Assembly: GCA_019118725.1 (NCBI GenBank)
Contig: DWYO01000196.1
Coordinates: 1-18,552, forward strand
From: Candidatus Parabacteroides intestinavium
GTDB lineage: Bacteria > Bacteroidota > Bacteroidia > Bacteroidales > Tannerellaceae
Length of the DNA stretch: 18,552 nucleotides
Direction of reading: 5' to 3'
Part shown: positions 1 through 8,200 of the stretch, piece after piece
Numbering within the stretch: the first letter of the stretch is position 1
How the letters are laid out: every line of letters starts with the position of its first letter
Position numbers and translations under genes: made by a program
Notes under the pieces: generated by a model
The model's database searches: none
Told to the model about the DNA's origin: nothing
The model's input: only the letters and a program-made list of their open reading frames with translations

Positions 1-33
1 CAATTATATCCATATTTAGTTTGTGAGTAAATT

Positions 34-69
34 AAATTTAAAGCATGAAAATGCAAATATGCTAAATTT
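34..69. other. Imperfect inverted repeat (hairpin) in the upstream gap
   Basis: AAATTT and AGCAT at 34-39 and 42-46 are matched by ATGCT and AAATTT at 59-69, giving an 11-bp stem with a 2-base bulge. No T tract follows on the plus strand. It could be the 3' hairpin of a gene left of the window or a regulator site; nothing decides between them. Confidence 0.3.
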
Positions 70-86
70 GTTTGAGTTATACAAGA

Positions 87-165
87 AGATAGGCATAAAC
101 GGAGACAAACATCCCATTCTTTTGTTCCAAAGATAGGCATAAAAAGATCCAAAGATAGGCATGAA
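87..165. repeat. Three direct repeats AGATAGGCAT(A/G)AA in 22-base register
   Basis: Copies begin at 87, 131 and 153. The intervals are 44 and 22 bases, so all three lie on the same face of the helix about two turns apart. Copies 2 and 3 extend on the left to TCCAAAGATAGGCAT. They lie 80-160 bases upstream of menE. Read on the minus strand, copies 2 and 3 contain TATCTTTG, which matches the Bacteroides -7 box; copy 1 does not. They may be regulator sites or minus-strand promoter elements; the role is inferred. Confidence 0.6.
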
Positions 166-169
166 TTTA

Positions 170-203
170 AGAAGCTGTTTTGAATTTATTCCAAACAGCT
201 TCT
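170..203. repeat. 34-base dispersed palindrome, copy 1
   Basis: Arms AGAAGCTGTTT (170-180) and AAACAGCTTCT (193-203) are exact reverse complements, and the centre GAATTTATTC (182-191) is itself nearly palindromic. A second copy at 8567-8600 is identical except at the two bases between arms and centre, which are mismatched in both copies. No T run follows. It may be a REP-like or MITE-like dispersed repeat; a terminator role is possible but unsupported here. Confidence 0.75.
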
Positions 204-225
204 AAGGATTTTCAAAAATAATGTT

Positions 226-233
226 TATCTTTG
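226..233 (+). promoter_or_regulatory. Bacteroides-type -7 box upstream of menE
   Basis: TATCTTTG matches the Bacteroidetes consensus TAnnTTTG. No clear TTTG is seen at the expected -33 position near 202. If used, transcription would start near 237. That rules out the TTG codon at 231 as a start and leaves ATG at 243 (very short leader) or ATG at 306 (leader of about 70 bases). Confidence 0.4.
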
Positions 234-242
234 TCTTCATCA

Positions 243-1415
243 ATGGAAAACAGAAATCCAATAGCATGTGCACCAATGGATTATTGTTTACATTGTTCAT
301 TATCGATGGAAAAGAACGGAAACAGAAAGGCTTTATGGCAAGGATTTCGGCTCAAGCTGAACGGAGTTTGCTATCTGCCCGGAACAGAGGATATACATTT
401 CGCGGAAAATGGAGGTATTTATGCTGATTTACAGGATTTTCTGAAGGAATGGTTTGACGATTCTCCTACACTGACAGTACATACATCCGGTTCAACGGGT
501 ACACCGAAGATGTTGGTCGTCCGTAAAGAGCAGATGATGAACAGCGCACGTATCACGTGCGAATTTCTCCATCTTCAGCCAGACGACAAGGCATTGCTTT
601 GCATGTCGCTTAAGTATATTGCCGGGAAAATGATGGTTGTACGGGCCTTAGTGGCCGGACTGGATCTGATTGTCCGCGAACCATCCGGGCATCCGCTGGC
701 CGATATTGAAGAGCCGTTGCGCTTCGCGGCCATGATCCCGCTTCAGGTCTATAATACCTTGCAGGTGGCCGAAGAAAAATCCCGGCTGGAGGATATCGAG
801 ACACTCATCATCGGAGGCGGGTCTATAGACCCGGGGCTTGCCGAAGCGCTCTTACCCTTTCCCCAACGGATTTATTCCACTTACGGCATGACCGAGACTC
901 TCTCGCATATTGCTTTGCGAAGACTGAACGGAGCCGAAGCTTCGGAATATTATCACCCTTTCCCTTCCGTACATTTGTCGTTGAGTTCAGATCAGACCTT
1001 GGTTATCGATGCGCCGCAGGTGTGTGATGAATTGCTGGTTACCAATGATGTGGCAGATCTTCGACCAGACGGCTCATTTGCCATCCTTGGTCGGAAAGAC
1101 AATATCATCAATAGCGGAGGTATCAAGATTCAGGCGGAAAGCGTGGAGAATCAGCTCCGGGTTTTTATCTCTGTCCCTTTTGCGCTAACCTCTGTCCCCC
1201 ATCCTAAATTTGGTGAGGCGCTGACCCTCTTGATCAGACAGGATGTGCCGGACAAAGACCGACTACAAACTGAAATAAATCAGCGGCTCCCCAAATATCA
1301 GCAACCTAAGTATATACTTTTCGTAGATGGCATTCCGCTGACCGAAACCGGTAAAATAAGCCGGGCGGAATGTAAAAGGATTGCGCTTAGGGAATTGAAA
1401 ATTGAAACTGAATGA
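243..1415 (+). CDS. menE: o-succinylbenzoate--CoA ligase (MenE-like, adenylate-forming)
   Basis: An acyl-adenylating enzyme of the ANL superfamily, most likely the OSB-CoA ligase of menaquinone synthesis. It lacks most of the usual N-terminal half, as is common in Bacteroidetes MenE. Counting from ATG 243 (390 residues), the ATP-binding motif TSGSTGTPK is at 81-89, YGMTE at 214-218, the hinge region GRKDNIINSGG at 283-293, and the C-terminal catalytic lysine is K371 in TETGK. The start is uncertain: ATG 243, 276 and 306 are all in frame, and the first 40 or so residues do not look like a conserved part of the family. An in-frame TTG at 231 overlaps a -7 box. The other men genes are not in the window. 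The stop overlaps an in-frame ATG of the next reading frame (ATGA at 1412-1415). The fold is certain; the exact substrate rests on family resemblance. Confidence 0.85.
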   Translation: MENRNPIACAPMDYCLHCSLSMEKNGNRKALWQGFRLKLNGVCYLPGTEDIHFAENGGIYADLQDFLKEWFDDSPTLTVHTSGSTGTPKMLVVRKEQMMNSARITCEFLHLQPDDKALLCMSLKYIAGKMMVVRALVAGLDLIVREPSGHPLADIEEPLRFAAMIPLQVYNTLQVAEEKSRLEDIETLIIGGGSIDPGLAEALLPFPQRIYSTYGMTETLSHIALRRLNGAEASEYYHPFPSVHLSLSSDQTLVIDAPQVCDELLVTNDVADLRPDGSFAILGRKDNIINSGGIKIQAESVENQLRVFISVPFALTSVPHPKFGEALTLLIRQDVPDKDRLQTEINQRLPKYQQPKYILFVDGIPLTETGKISRAECKRIALRELKIETE

Positions 1416-1440
1416 AGAAAAACTCAATTAACGAACTAAT

Positions 1441-1452
1441 AAACTCAAAAAC
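1441..1452 (+). promoter_or_regulatory. A-rich leader element AAACTCAAAAAC (copy 1)
   Basis: This 12-mer ends 10 bases before ATG 1463 of the transglutaminase gene. The same 12-mer occurs just before the EFR1 gene (8612-8623) and the rlpA-like gene (9436-9447), with an 11-base version at 9452-9462. It is probably part of a translation-initiation leader, because Bacteroidetes start sites favour A-rich upstream sequence over Shine-Dalgarno; that role is inferred. Confidence 0.4.
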
Positions 1453-1462
1453 TTTAAAATAT

Positions 1463-3406
1463 ATGAAATATTTTCCGATTATCACACTTTCGTTACTATC
1501 TCTTGCGCCCGGTATCGAAGCACAAGGAGAAAACGAGGTTGACACGAATCCGGTTTTTGCTAAAGCCGATTGCATTACCCTATTGGATAGCACGGCCGTA
1601 AGCGTACAGGAAAGCGGTTCCGGTTCGTTTGCCATTTATAAGAAATTCAAAGTACAGACCCTTCAAGGAGGAGTGGCCAATCATGTCATTAAGTATGACT
1701 ACGATCCGTTAACGGCATACGCCGAATTCAAGCAAGCCACGATTTATCGTGCCGGAGGGGATATCGTCAATATTGATGTAACTCAAGCCTGCGATTATGC
1801 GGCTCCGGCACGTGCCATCTATTGGGGAGCTCGACAAATCATGCTCGAACTGGGACGTTTGTATCCGGGTGACGTGGTGGAATATAAAATAGAGAAGAAA
1901 GGCTTTACTTATGCCCTGTTGGCCGGAGCGGAAAATGAGGACGAGTCACGCTTCATTCCCCCGATGCGCGGGCAATTCTATGATATTGTGCCTTTCTGGG
2001 TGGCCGAACCTACCCTTCGCAAGGTCTATAAACTGACTATCCCGAAGGAGAAAGAGATCCAATTTCATTTCTATCAAGGAGATTGTTCTTCGTCCATGCA
2101 CTATGAGAATGGGAAAAAGGCTTATACATTCGTGATAGAAAATGCCATTCCGGTGAAACAAGAGCCTAACATGGTGAATCTGTTTGATGCAGCTCCCAAG
2201 CTGATGCTTTCATCTACCCCCGAATGGAAAGACAAATCCTTGTGGTTCCACAAAGTTAACGAAGACTATGGAAGCTTTGAACCTATCCCCGAAGCCCAGA
2301 AAAAGGTAAATGAGCTGATTAAGGGGAAAAAGACCGAGATGGAGAAAATAGCCGTACTGACGCATTGGGTGGCCGATAACATCCGCTATTCTGGCATCTC
2401 GATGGGAAAGGGCGAAGGCTATACGTTGCATAACCTGAAAATGAATTATACTGACCGGTGCGGGGTGTGCAAGGATATAGCGGGCACGTTGATTGCCTTC
2501 CTGCGCATGGCGGGCTTTGAGTCGTATCCGGCCATGACGATGGCAGGAAGCCGGGTAGAACAGATTCCGGCCGATCATTTCAACCATTGCGTGGCCGTGG
2601 TGAAATTGTCTGATGGTACTTATATCCCGTTAGACCCTACGTGGGTACCTTTCGTGCGTGAAGTGTGGAGCAGTGCTGAACAACAACAGAACTATCTGCC
2701 TGGAATTCCAGAGGGATCAGACCTGTGCGTGACTCCGGTATCGGCTCCTGAAAATCATTACCTCAAAATCAAAGCCAATAATCGGTTGGAGGCCAACGGG
2801 ACGCTGAAAGGGGAACTGACCGTACAGGCCGAAGGCCAATCGGATGCCAGCGTACGCCGGGTGTTTACCTCCGGGTGGCAAGCGGACTGGAAAAACAGCA
2901 TGGAGGCACAATTGTTGGCCATATCGCCCAATGCCCGCCTCTTGAGTGTAGATTGGGGAAAAGATCCTAAAGACTATCAGGCAGCTCCTATAAAGATTAC
3001 GTTCCGTTATGAAATACCGGACTATGCTTTAGCCGGCAATGATGTGTTGCTGGTAAAGCCTACATCGGACAAATTATATCGCTCTGTAAAGAGTTTCCTG
3101 CGTATCAATACGGATATAGAGACCCGTCAATACGGTTTCAAAGATGCCTGCTCCCGATTCGTAGAACAAGAGGAGACCATCCAGCTTCCGACAGGATATA
3201 CCTTGCTCAATGAAGCAAAAGAGGATTCCATGCAAAGCACATCAGCTGATTTTGAAGGCTCTTTGAAGCAAAACGGGAATAAGGTGGTTTTGCATCAGAG
3301 ACTGGCTCTGAAGAAACGTGTGTATGAGGCTTCGGATTGGGAAGGATTCCGTACTGCAGTCAACGCTTTCAAATCGTATGGCGATTATTTAGTAATCAAG
3401 AAATAA
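1463..3406 (+). CDS. Secreted DUF3857/transglutaminase-like protein, catalytic residues intact
   Basis: A 647-residue exported protein. ATG 1463 is preferred over ATG 1412 because it directly begins a signal peptide (MKYFPIITLSLLSLAPGIEA, then QGEN) and because 1412-1462 is A-rich leader-like sequence. An N-terminal beta-rich DUF3857-like region precedes a transglutaminase-like core of the papain fold. The likely triad is C336 in RCGVCKD, H375 in HFNHCVA and D391 in PLDPTW; a second cysteine, C333, sits three residues before the nucleophile. A beta-rich C-terminal region of about 250 residues follows. It is expected in the periplasm or on the cell surface as a protease, amidase or crosslinking enzyme; the substrate is unknown. 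It lies downstream of menE and 15 bases before a related protein that has lost these residues, which suggests the two work together. Confidence 0.88.
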   Translation: MKYFPIITLSLLSLAPGIEAQGENEVDTNPVFAKADCITLLDSTAVSVQESGSGSFAIYKKFKVQTLQGGVANHVIKYDYDPLTAYAEFKQATIYRAGGDIVNIDVTQACDYAAPARAIYWGARQIMLELGRLYPGDVVEYKIEKKGFTYALLAGAENEDESRFIPPMRGQFYDIVPFWVAEPTLRKVYKLTIPKEKEIQFHFYQGDCSSSMHYENGKKAYTFVIENAIPVKQEPNMVNLFDAAPKLMLSSTPEWKDKSLWFHKVNEDYGSFEPIPEAQKKVNELIKGKKTEMEKIAVLTHWVADNIRYSGISMGKGEGYTLHNLKMNYTDRCGVCKDIAGTLIAFLRMAGFESYPAMTMAGSRVEQIPADHFNHCVAVVKLSDGTYIPLDPTWVPFVREVWSSAEQQQNYLPGIPEGSDLCVTPVSAPENHYLKIKANNRLEANGTLKGELTVQAEGQSDASVRRVFTSGWQADWKNSMEAQLLAISPNARLLSVDWGKDPKDYQAAPIKITFRYEIPDYALAGNDVLLVKPTSDKLYRSVKSFLRINTDIETRQYGFKDACSRFVEQEETIQLPTGYTLLNEAKEDSMQSTSADFEGSLKQNGNKVVLHQRLALKKRVYEASDWEGFRTAVNAFKSYGDYLVIKK

Positions 3407-3413
3407 AGGAGGG
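3406..3413 (+). promoter_or_regulatory. Strong Shine-Dalgarno sequence AAGGAGGG
   Basis: AAGGAGGG overlaps the last base of the upstream stop codon and ends 8 bases before ATG 3422. It is the only near-perfect Shine-Dalgarno noticed in the window, where the other starts have A-rich leaders. It fixes the start of the following gene. Confidence 0.7.
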
Positions 3414-3421
3414 AAAAAATC

Positions 3422-5128
3422 ATGAGACATAAAATAAATTCGTTATCTCTATTACTTTTGTTTCTGTGCGCTTTCACCTCGTTCGTATGGGCAGGGCCGG
3501 AGGCGGAATACAAGAAATTGTCTAAATCCTGGACCTTAAACCCGGACGGGAGCCAGGTGTTCCATTGCAATATGGAACTTACCATCTATACGCATACCGC
3601 CATGCGGAGCGCGTATGGCGAGACCTTTATCATCTATAACCCCGATTACCAGACATTAAAGATAAACGAATCATACACCAAGCAAAAAGACGGTACCATC
3701 ATCCGCACACCGGATAATGCCTTTGTTGAAGTGCTGCCCTACTCAGCCTCTGACGCTCCGGCCTATAACAACTTGAAGGAAATGGTGGTGGTACATACCG
3801 GATTGGAGTTGGGGGCCACTATTTATTTGGATTATACATTGACCAGCAAAGCGGGATATCTGCCGGCTATCGATATTCTGGAGGTGATTCCGCAAAGCTC
3901 TCCGGTGAAAGAATATAACCTGGCGATTACCGTCCCGGAAGGAGAAGATCTCTCTTACGGATTGATTCATCCGGACGCAGAAGCCAAAGTAACTATAGAA
4001 AACGGCATGCGTACCACCTCCTGGACATTGAAGAACGTCAAAGCCTCCTCACGGGCCCCGATGCGTCACATATATGATGGGGATATCCAGATCCTGACGG
4101 CATCAAGTTATCCTTCAGAAGCTGAAGCCTTAAAAAGCTTGTATGAGCAATTGGAAATGCGCGAGAGTATGCCACTCCTTTCTTTAGCGGAAACGATAAC
4201 AGAAGGAAAAGATAGCGACACGGATAAACTTCGGGCCATTTTAGCGTTCGTCAATCAGAATTTCGCCCACTCGGCGCTTTCCTTAGAGGAAACGGGGTAT
4301 CGAATCCGTCCGGTCGAGGAGGTCATCAATTCAGCCTATGGCACGCAAGCCGAGCTTACTGATCTGTTGCAAGGGTTGCTGAATGCACTCCGGATACCGA
4401 CTGAGGTCTGTGTTCGTTTCCCGCTAAACGATGCGCCTGAAGATAGTTTCGGACTGAAGGGTGCTTCTCTTTTCTTGAAATCTGAGGCAGACGGTGCCAC
4501 CTATTTATTGAATCCATTCTCGGATAAGATGGATAACGCCGGATGGTTGGCCGGACGTTGCAGAATGGTCGATATCAAGAGTGGAAACCCCGTGACCTTT
4601 CCCCAGCCTGATTCGAAGATCACCGGTGAGGTTACCATGCGGATTGATGCTTCGAAGGTAATAGCTGAAATCCATGCAGAGGTTCCGGCAGGACTTGTTT
4701 CGTATGTAGATGTTCCGGAAAAGAGCAGTACCGAAACGGAAGAACTGACCTTGGCCAATGGGTACGCTCTGGTACATCTCCCGGTAGTCCCGGCAAGCCA
4801 AAATACCCAGTCATACGCTTCGATGAATACTACACGTAAAAGTAATTTGAGTCTGCTTTATGTTCCGGACGAATCTTATACCTATACATTGGAGATCCCG
4901 GAAGGTATGACTCTCTGCACTCCGACTGGAAAGAAGCAGATGGCAAATAAAGCCGGAGAAATGTATATTGAGGTTGAACTGACGGGAAAGAAAGTCATTG
5001 TGAAGCGCTCCTTACAGGTGAAATCGACTCAGATAACGGAATCGGTTTACCCTGATTTTCATAAATTAATGGCGGAATGGGTGAATCCGAACAATACATC
5101 TTTAATTTTAAAATCTATTGAAAACTGA
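3422..5128 (+). CDS. Secreted DUF3857 protein with a catalytically dead transglutaminase-like domain
   Basis: A 568-residue protein with a signal peptide (hydrophobic SLSLLLLFLCAFTSFVWA at 7-24, cleavage likely after WAG or WA). The first 210 or so residues are DUF3857-like beta structure. Residues 230-390 resemble a transglutaminase core: GTQAELTDLLQGLL (307-320) lines up with GVCKDIAGTLIAFL of the upstream protein. The nucleophile Cys is replaced by Q309, the following Lys-Asp by Ala-Glu, the catalytic His position falls on Gly347/Ala348, and the Asp is N364 (LLNPFSD). The rest is beta-rich. It is therefore likely a non-enzymatic partner, for binding or scaffolding, of the upstream transglutaminase. 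The same strand, 15-base gap and strong Shine-Dalgarno point to co-expression. The alignment was made by eye and the substrate is unknown. Confidence 0.85.
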   Translation: MRHKINSLSLLLLFLCAFTSFVWAGPEAEYKKLSKSWTLNPDGSQVFHCNMELTIYTHTAMRSAYGETFIIYNPDYQTLKINESYTKQKDGTIIRTPDNAFVEVLPYSASDAPAYNNLKEMVVVHTGLELGATIYLDYTLTSKAGYLPAIDILEVIPQSSPVKEYNLAITVPEGEDLSYGLIHPDAEAKVTIENGMRTTSWTLKNVKASSRAPMRHIYDGDIQILTASSYPSEAEALKSLYEQLEMRESMPLLSLAETITEGKDSDTDKLRAILAFVNQNFAHSALSLEETGYRIRPVEEVINSAYGTQAELTDLLQGLLNALRIPTEVCVRFPLNDAPEDSFGLKGASLFLKSEADGATYLLNPFSDKMDNAGWLAGRCRMVDIKSGNPVTFPQPDSKITGEVTMRIDASKVIAEIHAEVPAGLVSYVDVPEKSSTETEELTLANGYALVHLPVVPASQNTQSYASMNTTRKSNLSLLYVPDESYTYTLEIPEGMTLCTPTGKKQMANKAGEMYIEVELTGKKVIVKRSLQVKSTQITESVYPDFHKLMAEWVNPNNTSLILKSIEN

Positions 5129-5141
5129 CAAATATGAATGT

Positions 5142-5194
5142 AATTGAAAGTTGGAAATTATTTGCGTCATCCATGGAATTTTCAACTTTCAATT
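5142..5194 (+). other. Long hairpin in the mfd leader
   Basis: AATTGAAAGTTGGAAATT (5142-5159) pairs with AATTTTCAACTTTCAATT (5177-5194): 18 pairs with one G-U wobble and a 17-base loop. It ends 15 bases before the GTG start of mfd and is followed by a run of A, so it is not a classical terminator on the plus strand. It may affect RNA stability or mfd translation, or be a dispersed repeat. A related sequence, AATTGAAAATTGAAA, forms the 3' end of menE at 1393-1407. Confidence 0.6.
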
Positions 5195-5209
5195 AAAAAA
5201 ACTACTACG

Positions 5210-8200
5210 GTGGACATACAAGAATTATTGAAACTTTATGCTTCGCATAGCGGAGTATCTGCTTTAGATTGTCTGATTAAGGAAGGTAAAGACCGTAACA
5301 TAGCTCTGCGCGGGATGAACGGCTCCGCATCGGCTATGCTTATCGCTTCCCTCTTTGTCAAACAAAGCGGAAATTTCATCTGCCTGCTCAACGACATGGA
5401 AGAGGCAGGTTATTTCTATAATGACTTGAAGCAACTCACCGGAAGCGATTCCGTCTATTTTTTCCCCTCAGCCTATCGTAGGGACATAAAATATGGACAT
5501 ACCGACCCGGCCAATGAAATTTTGCGTACCGAGGCGTTGAGTGTTTTGAACGACAAGCATCCGCACTTTATTATCGTCTCGTATCCTGAAGCGCTGGCTG
5601 AAAAGGTGGTAACGAAAGACCTGCTAAGGCAAAACACTTTACAGATTCATGTAGGCGAGAAGTTGGGGAATGCATTTGTCGTGGAGACTTTGGAGAGCTA
5701 TGGATTCGAACGGGTAGATTATGTGTATGAACCGGGGCAATATGCCATTCGCGGAAGTATCGTGGATGTGTTTTCCTATTCATTTGAATATCCCTACCGT
5801 ATAGATTTTTTCGGTGATGAGGTCGAAACAATCCGGGCATTCGATGTCGAAACACAATTGTCAAAGGAAAAACTGGATAGCATTTATGTTGTGTCAGAAG
5901 TCAATAAGAAAAGTTCGGATTCCGGAGGATGCCTATTGGGGTCTTTACCCGAAGATACGGTCCTTGCCTCGCATGACTTAGCCTGGTGTCGTGAGCGTAT
6001 CGGTATGTTATGGAACGAAGAACCGGTGATAGCCGATGAAGAATCATTCGCGAACATTGAAGCCATGCAGGCCAAGTTGGTGCGATGGGATGACTTCATG
6101 CACGATGCGCTTCGACTTAGACGGGTGCAATTCGGAAATCATCCGGTGGGCGACATAGATGCGGCTCTCTCGTTTCAAACCCAAGCCCAACCTATCTTCC
6201 ATAAGAATTTTGATATGGTAAGTGAGGCATTCCGCAAATATCTGGACTTAGGATATACCCTCTATATCCTAAGTGATGTGGAGAAGCAGGCCGCCCGGAT
6301 TCGCTCAATATTTGAAGACAAAGGGGTGAACATCCCTTTTACTGCAGTCAACAAGACCATCCATGCCGGATTTGCCGATCAACAATTGAAGGTCTGTTTC
6401 TTTACAGACCACCAACTATTCGACCGTTTTCATAAGTACAACCTCAAAAGCGATAAGGCTCGTAGTGGAAAGATTACTCTTTCGCTCAAAGAGTTAAACC
6501 AGTTCACACCAGGTGATTATATTGTGCATATAGACCATGGTATAGGTCAGTTCGGAGGACTGGTGCGTATGGAGGTGAACGGTAAAATGCAGGAGGTCAT
6601 CAAGCTTATCTATCAAAATAATGATGCGATATTTGTTAGTATTCATTCCTTGCATAAATTGTCCAAATATAAAGGAAAGGACAATGGTGAACCTCCTAAA
6701 CTGAGCAAACTGGGTACCGGAGCCTGGGAGAAAATGAAGGAACGGACCAAAAAGAAGGTCAAAGATATAGCCCGGGATCTGATTATCCTCTATGCCAAAC
6801 GCAAACGCGAGCAAGGTTTCGCGTTTAGCCCTGATAGCTTCATGCAACAGGAGCTGGAGGCAAGTTTCATCTACGAAGATACACCTGACCAAGTACGTGC
6901 TACGGCTGAGGTCAAAGCCGACATGGAAAGTCCGAGACCTATGGACCGACTGATTTGCGGGGATGTAGGATTCGGGAAAACAGAAGTGGCTATTCGAGCT
7001 GCATTCAAGGCTGTAGCCGACAATAAGCAGGTGGCGGTTCTCGTACCTACCACGGTATTGGCATTCCAACATTATCAGACCTTCTCGGAACGTTTGAAGG
7101 ATTTTCCATGCAAGATTGATTATGTAAGCCGTGCAAAAACTACCGCTCAAATAAAACGTACGCTGGAGGCGGTAAAAAATGGAGACGTGAATATCCTTAT
7201 CGGTACGCACCGCATCGTAAGCAAGGATGTTTCCTTTAAGGATTTGGGATTGCTTATCATAGATGAAGAACAGAAATTCGGGGTATCGGTCAAAGAGAAA
7301 TTGCGTCAGTTGAAGACGAATGTAGATACCCTGACTATGACTGCTACGCCTATCCCCAGAACCTTGCAGTTCTCGCTGATGGGAGCTCGAGATTTAAGCA
7401 GTATCACTACTCCCCCATCTAACCGCTACCCGGTACAAACCGAGGTGGAACGTTTCAATCCAGACATTATCCGGGAGGCTATCAATTTCGAAATGAGCCG
7501 AAACGGACAAGTGTTCTTTATCAACAACCGAATTCAGAATATCTACGAGATAGAAGCATTGGTAAAACGGGAAGTACCTGATGCTCGCGTGTGTGTAGCT
7601 CATGGGCAAATGGAACCGGAAGACCTGGAGAAAAAGATATTGGATTTCGTGAACTACGAGTATGACGTCATTATTGCGACCAGTATTGTAGAGAATGGTA
7701 TTGATGTTCCGAATGCCAATACCATCATCATTAACAACGCCCAGCAATTCGGTCTCTCCGAACTTCACCAATTACGAGGACGTGTAGGACGAAGTAACCG
7801 AAAGGCGTTTTGTTATCTGTTATCTCCTCCTCTTAGTTCGCTCACACAAGAAGCCCGGCGTCGATTGCAAGCTATCGAGAGTTTCTCGGAATTGGGAAGC
7901 GGTATACATATCGCCATGCAGGATTTGGATATACGTGGTGCCGGAAATATGCTGGGTGCGGAACAGAGCGGATTTATTGCGGACTTAGGCTACGAGGCTT
8001 ATCAGAAAATTCTGGAAGAGGCGGTGGATGAATTGAAATCAGATGAGTTTGCCGATCTGTATGCTGACCTTTCGGGAGATAAAGGAGCACAAGACGGGAA
8101 AGCGTTTGTTCGTGAGACCTACGTGGAAAGTGACCTGACTCTTTTGTTCCCGCCGGATTATATTCCCAATGATTCGGAGCGTATCTCGATCTACCGGGAA

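Noticed and set aside
221..427. Open frame overlapping the start of menE
   Set aside because: It overlaps menE in another frame, has no recognisable domain and starts inside the -7 box region; menE is clearly the coding frame.
1412..1462. N-terminal extension of the transglutaminase gene starting at ATG 1412
   Set aside because: It would put 17 polar residues before a clean signal peptide and is made of A-rich leader sequence; ATG 1463 is better.
5144..5209. N-terminal extension of mfd from TTG 5144
   Set aside because: The codon lies within the hairpin arm and the added residues do not resemble Mfd; GTG 5210 fits the family N-terminus.
6494..7210. 238-codon open frame on the minus strand
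   Set aside because: It is antisense to the RNA polymerase-binding and helicase parts of mfd, which have intact motifs; the antisense product shows no family features.
7394..7771. 125-codon open frame on the minus strand
   Set aside because: Antisense to the conserved helicase motifs of mfd and without recognisable features.
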